From NCBI RefSeq assembly GCF_018024495.1, contig NZ_CP071696.1, positions 1,426,001 to 1,490,000 of the forward strand: a stretch of 64,000 nucleotides of DNA. Direction: 5' to 3'. Position 1 is the first letter of the stretch. Every line of letters begins with the position of its first letter. The position numbers and the translations under genes were made by a program. The stretch is from Agromyces archimandritae. Its GTDB lineage: Bacteria > Actinomycetota > Actinomycetes > Actinomycetales > Microbacteriaceae. A model generated the notes under the pieces. The model was not told the DNA's origin, did not search any database, and saw nothing but the letters and a program-made list of their open reading frames with translations. Shown here piece after piece: positions 52,172 through 60,100 of the stretch.

Positions 52172-52852
52172 TCAGCCTTCGAGGTCGAGCTCGCGCGTGC
52201 GGTCCCAGTCCTCGGCCCAGCCGAGCCGGTCGAAGACGGCATCCAGGATGCCGGCGGTGAAGCCCCACAACACGTGCCGCGACTCGGGCCCGACGAGCCA
52301 GGCCGGCCCGCGCATGGTGCGCCCGCCGCGGCGGAGCACGGAGGTATAGCGGTTGTCGGGGTCGAGGAGTTCGGCGACGGGGGTGCGGAACACGGCGGCC
52401 GACTCCGCGGCATCCACCGCGCGAACGGGCGACTGCGACGCCCACCAGCCGAGCACCGGCGTGACGATGTGCCGCGAGTACGGCATCGGCAGTTCCGGAA
52501 GCATGCCGAGCACCTCGACGCCCTCGGGGTCGAGCCCGGTCTCCTCGTTCGCCTCGCGGAGGGCGGCGTCGACGGGCCCACGGTCGGCCGGTTCGAGGCG
52601 GCCGCCGGGGAATGCGACCTGCCCGGCGTGGGTGCTGAGGGTCGCAGCGCGGGCGAGCAGCAGCACATCGAGGTCGCGCGAGACGGCGCGGGCCTGGGCG
52701 TCGCGGTCGGCCGGATGCCCGTCGAGCACGCCGAAGAGGACGAGGACGGCGGCGGGCCGTTCGCCGCCGGCGGTGCGCTCGGGCCAGCGGTCGAAGATCG
52801 TGCGGTCGCCGATGAGCCCTTCGAGCTGGGCCCGGGCGGATGCAGCACTCAC
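52172..52852 (-). CDS. NUDIX hydrolase, CoA pyrophosphatase-like
   Basis: 226 residues from GTG 52852. The NUDIX box is GGRLEPADRGPVDAALREAN followed by EETGL, with the extra residues before REANEETG normal for the CoA-pyrophosphatase branch (NudL/YeaB-like). LLLARAATLSTHAGQVAFPGG is the matching UPF0035-type signature. The enzyme cleaves CoA to phosphopantetheine and 3',5'-ADP. Upstream sequence is palindromic and tandem-repeat DNA shared with the divergent mntH gene. Confidence 0.87.
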   Translation of the reverse strand: MSAASARAQLEGLIGDRTIFDRWPERTAGGERPAAVLVLFGVLDGHPADRDAQARAVSRDLDVLLLARAATLSTHAGQVAFPGGRLEPADRGPVDAALREANEETGLDPEGVEVLGMLPELPMPYSRHIVTPVLGWWASQSPVRAVDAAESAAVFRTPVAELLDPDNRYTSVLRRGGRTMRGPAWLVGPESRHVLWGFTAGILDAVFDRLGWAEDWDRTRELDLEG

Positions 52853-52905
52853 CCCCCGAGCGTATCGCCGCGGGCACCCCGCCGCGTTCGAACGGACCTC
52901 CCCTC

Positions 52906-53044
52906 CTGCGCAATGCAGACCTCCTCTCCTGGCTCGTGCGCGACGACGACCTCCCTTCTGCGCAATGCAGGAGTGCGCACGTGTCGCGGCCCCGCGCGCC
53001 CACTCACGCGGGCGACACGCCGAAGGAGTTCCTGCATTGCGCAG
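52906..53044. repeat. 87-bp palindromic element, copy 2, plus an extra half arm
   Basis: Arms CTGCGCAATGCAGGA (52958-52972) and inverse (53030-53044) exactly match copy 1 at 17362, with the same 57-bp interior length and inner CGTGTCGC/GCGACACG pair. A lone left arm CTGCGCAATGCAG lies at 52906-52918. This copy lies between divergent genes, so it cannot simply be a terminator. Confidence 0.85.
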
Positions 53045-53056
53045 AGACGGGGCCGG

Positions 53057-53128
53057 GCGAGGGCGAGCAGACAGGGGCGAGGGCGAGCAGACAGGGGCGA
53101 GGGCGAGCAGACAGGGGCGAGGGCGAGC
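53057..53128. repeat. 20-bp tandem repeat (GGGCGAGCAGACAGGGGCGA)
   Basis: Period 20, about 3.6 units (GGGCGAGCAG at 53061, 53081 and 53101), between the 87-bp element and the mntH promoter. No open frame of note. Confidence 0.8.
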
Positions 53129-53180
53129 GCGCGGTGGCGGCGGCGGCGGATGCCGGGGCGCGATGCGAGCGCGCGATCCG

Positions 53181-53201
53181 TATGATTTAGGCATGCCGAA
53201 A
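53181..53201 (+). promoter_or_regulatory. mntH promoter with MntR/DtxR-box-like palindrome
   Basis: TATGAT (53181-53186) lies 6 nt before the ATG. TTTAGGCATGCCGAAA (53186-53201) is an inverted repeat with one mismatched pair that spans the transcription start and start codon, ideal for repression. A DtxR/MntR-family gene lies 2.1 kb downstream. Confidence 0.65.
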
Positions 53202-54590
53202 ACTATCGACGACGCCGTGGATGCCGGGAGCAACGGCATCCGCACCCGACGCCGCCGCGCGCCGAAGCCCGTGACGACCGCCCGCGCCGCCTGGCTCATC
53301 GGCCCCGCCCTCGTCGCCGGGGTCGCCTACCTCGACCCGGGCAACGTCGCGAGCAACATGACCGCGGGCGCCCAGTACGGGTACCTGCTCGTCTGGGTCG
53401 TCGTGCTCGGCAACATCATGGCCTGGCTCATCCAGTACCTCTCGGCCAAGCTCGGCATCGTCACCGGGCGGAGCCTGCCCGAAATGCTGGGCTCGCGCAT
53501 CCGCAACGCCTGGGGCCGGCGCGCATACTGGCTGCAGGCCGAACTCGTCGCGATGGCCACCGACCTCGCCGAGATCATCGGCGGTGCCGTCGCACTGAAC
53601 CTGCTCTTCGGCATCCCGCTCATCTGGGGCGGCCTCATCACCGGAGCCGTGTCGATGGTGCTGCTCGCAGTGCAATCGCGGCGGGGGCCGCGCACCTTCG
53701 AGTTCGTCATCATCGGGCTGCTCGCGATCATCGCCGTCGGCTTCACGGTCGGCGTCTTCATCGCCCCGCCCGACCCGGGCGGCATGCTCGACGGGCTCGT
53801 GCCGCGCTTCGTCGACACGAACTCCGTGCTGCTGGCCGCATCCATCCTCGGCGCGACGATCATGCCGCATGCGATCTACGCCCACTCGGCGCTCTCCCGC
53901 GACCGCTTCGCCGGGCCGGCCGAAGGCGGCCGTGCGGGCACCGGCGGCGGGGCGGCCGCGGCGGGCGCAGCCTCGGGCGAGCGCCCCGGGGCATCCACCA
54001 CGCGGATGCTGCCCGGCACCGCGACCCGCCTGCCCACCGACCGCCTGCTGCGGGCGACGCGCGTCGACGTCACCGTCGCGATGGCGATCGCCGGAACCGT
54101 GAACCTCTGCATGCTGCTGCTGGCGGCGGTGAACCTCTCCGGCGTCGATGGAACCGACAGCCTCGAAGGCGCGCACGCCGCGCTCGAGCACGCCCTCGGC
54201 CCGGTCATCGCCGCCCTCTTCGCGATCGGGCTGCTCGCCTCGGGGCTCGCCTCGACCTCGGTCGGCGCGTACGCGGGCGCCGAGATCATGCACGGACTGC
54301 TGCGTGTGCGGATCCCGCTGCTGCTGCGCCGCCTCATCTCGCTCGCGCCGGCGATCGCGCTGCTCGCGGCGGGCTTCGATCCGACCGTGTCGCTCGTGCT
54401 CAGCCAGGTCGTGCTCTCGTTCGGCATCCCCTTCGCGCTCGTGCCGCTCGTCCGGCTGACGGCCCGCGGCGAGGTCCTCGGACGTTGGCGCAACCATTGG
54501 GGGACGACCGCTGCCGGCGTCGCCGCGTCCGTGTTCCTCATCGCGCTGAACGCCGTGCTGCTCTGGCTCGTGTTCACCGGGGCCGGGTGA
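53193..54590 (+). CDS. mntH: Nramp-family divalent metal transporter
   Basis: 465 residues, eleven TM helices. Metal-site motifs: DPGNVASN (about 46-53) in TM1 and MPHAIYAHSALSRD in TM6; the helix-2 segment is AGAQYGYLLVWVVVLGN. It imports Mn2+ (or Fe2+) with protons. A Gly/Ala-rich insertion of about 40 residues (EGGRAGTGGGAAAAGAAS) in a cytoplasmic loop is unusual. The ATG lies within an MntR-box-like palindrome and six bases after the -10, so the mRNA is likely leaderless. Confidence 0.92.
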   Translation: MPKTIDDAVDAGSNGIRTRRRRAPKPVTTARAAWLIGPALVAGVAYLDPGNVASNMTAGAQYGYLLVWVVVLGNIMAWLIQYLSAKLGIVTGRSLPEMLGSRIRNAWGRRAYWLQAELVAMATDLAEIIGGAVALNLLFGIPLIWGGLITGAVSMVLLAVQSRRGPRTFEFVIIGLLAIIAVGFTVGVFIAPPDPGGMLDGLVPRFVDTNSVLLAASILGATIMPHAIYAHSALSRDRFAGPAEGGRAGTGGGAAAAGAASGERPGASTTRMLPGTATRLPTDRLLRATRVDVTVAMAIAGTVNLCMLLLAAVNLSGVDGTDSLEGAHAALEHALGPVIAALFAIGLLASGLASTSVGAYAGAEIMHGLLRVRIPLLLRRLISLAPAIALLAAGFDPTVSLVLSQVVLSFGIPFALVPLVRLTARGEVLGRWRNHWGTTAAGVAASVFLIALNAVLLWLVFTGAG

Positions 54591-54658
54591 ACCGCGCCCT
54601 CCGCCAGCGCTCCCCACGTCCCGGTGAACCGAGCCGTCCCCGGCGCCCTCCCATCGTT

Positions 54659-54724
54659 CCGGGGGTCATTTCCTGCCACAGGAATGCGGAATTCCGCGGA
54701 AAGGTGGCGGGATATGACCCCCGG
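54659..54724. repeat. 66-bp dispersed palindromic element, copy 2 (inverted)
   Basis: Arms 54659-54679 and 54704-54724 with a 24-nt loop. Read on the minus strand, both arms and much of the loop (GGAATTCCGC) match copy 1 at 27989, including the arm asymmetry (ATATCCCG left, AAATGACC right). It follows mntH. Confidence 0.85.
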
Positions 54725-54845
54725 AGCGTGAGACGGTGCGCGGCCGGGATACGCGGAGTAGCCGGGGTGGCCGGGTGCGCGGGGTAGGCTCGCGAAGAGG
54801 CAGAAGAGGCATCGGAAGCGTGCGGGGGCACGAGCTGGAGGGACG

Positions 54846-55337
54846 ATGATCCGCGGCATCGTGATCGACATGGGGGGTTTCGCGCCGCTCGACGAACAGC
54901 GCGAGGCGGTCGGCGAGGCCGGCGAGGTCGTCGTGCTCGCGCCGGCGAGCGACGGGGCGTGGGTGGATGCCGTGACGGCGCTCATCGACGCCGCGGCGCC
55001 GGGCGATGCGATCGCCGTCGCGGCGCTGCACGTGCTCGGACCGAGTGCGCGAGGCATCCTCACCGCGCTCGACCGCGCCCGGGCGCTCGGGGTCGACGTC
55101 ATCTCCGCGGCCGACGAGATCGACACCCGCGAGGACGCGGCGCCGCTTACGACCGCCGGCTTGTTCCTCGGCGCAGCCGACCGCGCCGCCGAAGCGCGCG
55201 CCCGCCGCTCGATCGCTCTCGCGGCATCCCGCCCCGAAGGTATCAGCCCGCCCCGCGCACTCTACGTGCCCGAGCGCTACCTCGGCGCCGTCGGCGAGCA
55301 CGGCACGGACGCCGGCGCCGGGGCGGCGACGCCGTAG
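54846..55337 (+). CDS. Small protein with resolvase-like fold features
   Basis: 163 residues, no clear family. The order GDAIAVAALHVLGPSARGIL, ALDRARALGVDVISAADEID, then LFLGAADRAAEARARRS resembles the second half of serine-recombinase catalytic domains, but the catalytic serine and arginines are not evident. GGAGGG precedes the ATG at 54846. The gene ends 10 nt before the MntR-like start and may share its transcript, although that gene has its own -10. Could be a domesticated recombinase fold or a coincidence. Confidence 0.55.
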   Translation: MIRGIVIDMGGFAPLDEQREAVGEAGEVVVLAPASDGAWVDAVTALIDAAAPGDAIAVAALHVLGPSARGILTALDRARALGVDVISAADEIDTREDAAPLTTAGLFLGAADRAAEARARRSIALAASRPEGISPPRALYVPERYLGAVGEHGTDAGAGAATP

Positions 55338-55340
55338 GCT
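55335..55340 (+). promoter_or_regulatory. -10 element of the DtxR/MntR-family gene
   Basis: TAGGCT overlapping the stop of the previous gene, 6 nt before the ATG at 55347. Confidence 0.4.
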
Positions 55341-55346
55341 GGGCGC

Positions 55347-56012
55347 ATGCCTCAGACGAGTCCTGCGATCGAGGACTACCTGAAGACCGTCTATGCGCAC
55401 ACCGAGTGGCAGCCGGATCCGGTGACGCCCAAGGTGCTCGCCGGCAAGCTCGGCGTCGCGCCGTCCTCGGTGACCGAGATGGTGAAGAAGATGGCCGCGG
55501 CGGGCCTCGTCTCGCATGTGCCGTACGGGGCGATCCGCCTGACCGATGCCGGCCGTGAGCGGGCGCTCGCCGTGACGCGCCGGCACCGCCTCATCGAGAC
55601 GTGGCTCGTGCGCGAGATGGGCTACGCGTGGGACGAGGTGCACGATGAGGCCGAGATCCTCGAGCATGCCATCAGCGACCGCCTGCTCGACGCCCTCGAC
55701 TCGCGGCTCGGCCGCCCCGAACGCGACCCGCACGGCGACGCGATCCCCACCGCCGACGGCCGTGTGCCCGAGGTGCCGGCGGCCACCCTCGCCGAGCTGC
55801 AGATCGGCGCGACCGGTCGCGTCATCCGCATCAGCGACCGCGACCCGGAGCTGCTCCGCCGCCTCGAGCACGAGTCGATCGGCCCCGACGTGGTGCTCTC
55901 GGTCACGGGTGCGGATGCCGCGGGCACCCGCACCGTCGCGCTCGCCGGCGACCGCACGCTCACCCTCGACGCCGCGGCGGCGGCCGTCATCTGGCTCGTC
56001 CCGGCCGACTGA
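55347..56012 (+). CDS. mntR: DtxR/MntR-family metal-dependent repressor
   Basis: 221 residues. Winged helix at 5-65 (IEDYLKTVYAHTEW, TPKVLAGKLGVAPSSVTEMVKKMAAAGLV), metal-binding/dimerisation domain at 66-140 (RHRLIETWLVREMGYAWDEVHDEAEILEHAISD) and a C-terminal SH3-like FeoA domain (about 145-221). It senses Mn2+ or Fe2+ and represses uptake genes. The palindrome on the mntH start codon is the obvious target. Whether it is manganese- or iron-specific cannot be told from sequence. Confidence 0.88.
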   Translation: MPQTSPAIEDYLKTVYAHTEWQPDPVTPKVLAGKLGVAPSSVTEMVKKMAAAGLVSHVPYGAIRLTDAGRERALAVTRRHRLIETWLVREMGYAWDEVHDEAEILEHAISDRLLDALDSRLGRPERDPHGDAIPTADGRVPEVPAATLAELQIGATGRVIRISDRDPELLRRLEHESIGPDVVLSVTGADAAGTRTVALAGDRTLTLDAAAAAVIWLVPAD

Positions 56013-56084
56013 TCTCCTCTGTTCGACCGGCCCGCGCGCCGATAGGCTGGGGGCGCGGGCGACGCACCGGGGGGGTGCGGCCGC

Positions 56085-56210
56085 ATGGGGGAAGACATGG
56101 TGCTCGGGGAACTCATTCCGCCGGCGATGATCGCCGCCGGCTTCGCACTGCTCGCGTTCGCCGGGCGAACGCTGCGTGAACACCACCGCACCCGACGCAT
56201 CCACCGCTGA
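56085..56210 (+). CDS. Tiny single-helix membrane protein
   Basis: 41 residues: GEDMVLGELIPPAMIAAGFA, a hydrophobic run continuing LLAFAG, then a strongly basic tail (RTLREHHRTRRIHR). One TM helix with a positive-inside tail is typical of real small membrane proteins. TAGGCT at 56043-56048 could be its -10 with a short leader. An ATG four codons in (56097) is also possible, with GGGGAAGA before it. Function unknown. Confidence 0.5.
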   Translation: MGEDMVLGELIPPAMIAAGFALLAFAGRTLREHHRTRRIHR

Positions 56211-56229
56211 CGGCCCACGGCCCGCGCCA

Positions 56230-56235
56230 TAGGCT
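56230..56235 (+). promoter_or_regulatory. -10 element of the HAD phosphatase gene
   Basis: TAGGCT, 6 nt before the ATG at 56242; same arrangement as before argG and mntR. Confidence 0.45.
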
Positions 56236-56241
56236 GGGGTC

Positions 56242-57021
56242 ATGGGACGACGCGACGAGGTCGAAGCCTGGCTGACCGACATGGACGGCGTGCTCGTGCA
56301 CGAGAACCACGCCCTGCCGGGCGCCGCCGAGCTGCTGCAGCAGTGGGAGGAGGCGGGTACGCCCTACCTGGTGCTGACGAACAACTCGATCTTCACCGCC
56401 CGTGACCTCTCGGCCAGGCTGCGCGCATCCGGTCTGAACGTGCCCGAGCAGCGCATCTGGACGTCGGCGCTCGCGACCGCCGACTTCCTGAAGCAGCAGG
56501 TGCCCGGCGGCTCCGCGTTCGTCATCGGCGAAGCCGGCATCCTCACCGCCCTGCACGAGGCCGGCTACATCATGACCGAGACGAAGCCCGACTTCGTCGT
56601 GGTCGGCGAGACCCGCAACTACTCCTTCGAGGCCATCACGAAGGCGATCCGCCTCATCGACCGCGGCGCGCGCTTCATCGTCACGAACCCCGACGCGACC
56701 GGGCCGAGCCCCGACGGGCCGCTGCCGGCGACGGGCGCCATCGCCGCCCTCATCACGAAGGCCACCGGGCGCGAGCCCTACGTCGTCGGCAAGCCGAACC
56801 CGATGATGTTCCGTTCGGCGCTGAACAAGATCGGCGCGCACTCCGAGAACACCGCCATGATCGGCGACCGCATGGACACCGACATCGTCGCCGGCATCGA
56901 GGCCGGCCTGCACACCCTGCTCGTGCTCACCGGCATCAGCGACGAATCCGAGATCGAGAAATACCCGTTCCGCCCCGACGAGGTGCTCTCTGGGGTCTCC
57001 GAACTCGTCGAGGGCGACTGA
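56242..57021 (+). CDS. HAD-IIA (NagD-like) phosphatase
   Basis: 259 residues. HAD motif I DMDGVLVHEN (D14 and D16 region), motif II TNNS, C2-type cap (about 80-180), motif III lysine in VVGKPNPMMF, and motif IV MIGDRMDTDIVAG. NagD-like enzymes remove phosphate from nucleotides or sugar phosphates; the natural substrate is uncertain. It stands alone, convergent with the long septum-domain gene, and a GC stem-loop at 57037-57070 separates the two. Confidence 0.9.
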   Translation: MGRRDEVEAWLTDMDGVLVHENHALPGAAELLQQWEEAGTPYLVLTNNSIFTARDLSARLRASGLNVPEQRIWTSALATADFLKQQVPGGSAFVIGEAGILTALHEAGYIMTETKPDFVVVGETRNYSFEAITKAIRLIDRGARFIVTNPDATGPSPDGPLPATGAIAALITKATGREPYVVGKPNPMMFRSALNKIGAHSENTAMIGDRMDTDIVAGIEAGLHTLLVLTGISDESEIEKYPFRPDEVLSGVSELVEGD

Positions 57022-57036
57022 GCATCTTCCCCGAGT

Positions 57037-57070
57037 GGATGCCGGGGCGCGCCCGCACCCGCCGGCATCC
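57037..57070. terminator. Stem-loop between convergent genes
   Basis: GGATGCCGG (57037-57045) and inverse CCGGCATCC (57062-57070) enclose 16 nt. It lies 15 nt after the HAD stop and before the opposite gene's stop at 57109. Confidence 0.5.
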
Positions 57071-57108
57071 GATCGGGGCACGGCCGCCGAGGAGCGGCAG
57101 TGCGCCGA

Positions 57109-60100
57109 TCAGGGGGCGGCGGGGCCGGGGCCGGCGATGCTCGCCGTCAGGGGTTCGCCGCTCGAACGGTTCGCGAAGCAGTAGTAGTCGCGCTCCCCGG
57201 CATCCCACTGCTCGGCCTTCGCCGGGTAGCTGCCCTGCACCTGCAGGTCCTCCATGCCGGCGATCGCGTTCACGTCGAGCACGCCCTCGGCCGTGCACAG
57301 GCCGCTGATCTGGCCCCGCAGCTCCTCGTCGCCCGGGTAGGCGGCCTCGGGGTCGTCGCTGACGGTGCCGCGGTAGACGAGCTGCGCGGCGTGCGGCTGA
57401 TCGCAGGCGACGACCGTGAAGCTGGCCGCCCACGCGTCGGTGTACGGATCCACGCACTCGCCGCCGAAGAACTCGTCCCAGGCGTGCTCGCCCTCGCCGA
57501 GCGGCTCCGTGGGCTCGGGTGCGGGCCCGGCGTCCTCGGAGCTCGCAGCGTCGCTCGCGGGCGCCTTGCCGCCGCCGGCCAGGGTCGAGCCGAGCCAGAA
57601 CAGGCCGACGAGCACGAGGATGCCGACGAGGCCGCCGGCCACCCACAGCAGGATCTTCTGCGTGCGCTTGCCGTCGCCGTCGTCGCCGGAACCGCCGGGG
57701 CCGCCGCCGGGGCCGCCGGTGTATCCGCCGCGGCCGCCGTTGCCGCCCTGACCGCCGTAGCCGCCCTGGTCGTACCCTCCGCCGCCGGAGCCGCGCTGGG
57801 CGCCGAATCCGCCGCGGCCGCCGGGGGCGCCGCCGTAGCCGCCGGGGGCGCCGCCGTAGCCGCCGGACGCGCCGTCGCCTCCCGCACCGCCGCTCATGAG
57901 GAAGTCGAAGCCGTCGGCGGCTCCGCCGCCGCTCGGTTCGCCGTATCCGCCCGCCTGGCCGTAGCCGCCGTCGCCGTACCCGCCGTCGCCGCCCGAGGCG
58001 CCGAATCCGTTCCCACGGCCGCCCGGTGCGTTCACGCGGTCGGATGCCGGGTACCCGGACTCGGCGGGGCTCACGATCTTGTTGACGCCGGTGTCGGCGA
58101 ACAGGGAGTCGAAGAGACCGCCGGCAACGGGCTCGTCTCGGGCCGGGCTGCCGTGGGCCGCGCCGTATGCTCCGCCGGCCGGGGCCGCGTCGTATCCGTC
58201 GAACGCTGCGGCGGCCGACCCCGAGTACGCGGGCATCGCACGCGTGCGCGCGTCGTCGCCGAAGCCGTCATCGGCCGGCAGATGCGCGAAGGGGTCCTGC
58301 AGCGGCCGGTCGCGGCCGGGGATCTCGAAGCCCGCGGTCGGCGCGTCCGGGTCCTCGGGGCGCCACGGCTGCTCGATCTGCCAGTCCTGCTCGGCCTGCC
58401 AGTCCTGCTGCGGCTCGTTGCCGGCCGGCCAGCCGCGTTCGGCCTGCCGGCCCGTCTCGTCCTGCCAGCCCTGCCGGGTCTGCTCGTCCGGCCAGCCCGG
58501 GGCGTCCTGCCAGCCCTGCGGGCCCTGGGCGCCCTGCCAGCCCTGGGCGTCTCCGCCCTGCTCGTCCTGCCAGCCCTGGTCGTTCCACGTCTGCGGGTCG
58601 CCCTGCCGGTCGTCCCAGCCCGCCTGCTGCGGGTCGGCCTGCTGCGCCCAGCCCTGCTGGGCGTCGTCCCACGCACCGCCGGTGTTCGGCTCGGTCGCGG
58701 AGCCCCAGGGGGCGTCATCGTTCCAGGCAGAGTCATCGTTCTGCGCCGTGCCGTCGTTCCAGGCGGCGTCTTCGTCCGCGGGTGCTCCGGCGTTCCAGCC
58801 GGCGTCCGTGCCGTCGTTCCAGGCAGTGCCGTCATCCCAGGCGGCGCCTTCGTTCCATGCGGCGCCGTCGACCGGCTGCTCCGCCGGCGCGTCGCCCCAC
58901 GCCTGCGGTTCGCGCCACCCGGCGTCGTCCGCGGGCTCGGGCGTCTCAGGGGTCCAGCCGCGCGCATCCGGCGCAGCCCCCGAGTACCGGGCCCAGCGGT
59001 CTCCGCCGTCGGGCTGATCGGCGAGCGGGTCGCCGGCGTTCGGGTCGGGCACGATGCCCCAGCTGAACCCGGGATCGGCGGCCGGCGCCTCCGCGGGGCT
59101 CGGGGCGGGCGCACCGCCGAATGCGCCGTACTCCGACACCGACGGGTCGCCGTCGTCGTATCGCGGTTCGGACCAGGCGCGTCGGATCGGTTCGGCCGGC
59201 GGCTCCTCGGCCACCGGCTCGGACCACGCACGACGGATCGGCTCGACGGGCGGCTCCTCGACCGCCGGCTCGGGCCGCACGGTCGGGATCATCCGCGTCT
59301 CGGCGGCCTCTTCGGCCCACTGCTCGGCGCGTCGGTACTGGTCGCCGGCGGAAGGATCGGCGACGGCCTCATCGCCCCATCCGGCGAGCGCCGAGAAGGG
59401 ATCCTCGCCGCCCTGCGCGTTCCACGGCTGCTCCGCGGACCCGTCGGCCCGGCCGTACGGGTCGGACGAACCGCCGGCCGCGTCCTGCGCCGGCGCATAC
59501 CCGGGTGCCGGGAACTGCTGCGTGCCGAACTGCCCGGACGCGAACTGCTCGGTACCGAGCTGCTGCCCGGTGTCGTATCCGTCGGTGCCGAACTGCTCGG
59601 CGTGCTGCCCGGTGTCGTACCCGTCGGTGCCGAACTGCTGCCCGGCGCCGTAGCCGTCCTGCGCGCCGTATGCATCCGTGCGGAAGGGGTCGTCGGCGAA
59701 ACGGTCGACCGGGGCGCCGTACGGCGAAGCGGACGCCGGCTCCTGGTTCGCGTATCCGAACGCGGAGCGCGGGTCGGCCTCGACGGCCGGCTCATCCGCC
59801 GTCTCGTAGCTGCTGCGGCGCACCTGCGGTTCGGCCTCGGCCGGATCACCGCTGAACATCGCCCAGATGTCGTCTTTCGGGTCGGGCTTCGGGGGCTCGT
59901 ACGCCGTAGGGGCCTCGTACGCCGCGGGAGCCTCGTCCGCCTCCGCGAAGGCCGCCCAGAGCTCGTCGTCGAACCCGGATCCGCCCGTCGCAGCCGGGGT
60001 CGGGGCGGGACGATCCGGGATGCTCGGGGCATCGTTCCAGGCGGGAGCCGGCGCGGCGGCAGGGGCCACGGGAGCCGACGCGGCCGGCGGGTTCCAAGTG

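Noticed and set aside
53057..53128. CRISPR or coding repeat
   Set aside because: A perfect 20-bp tandem repeat without spacers; simple minisatellite.
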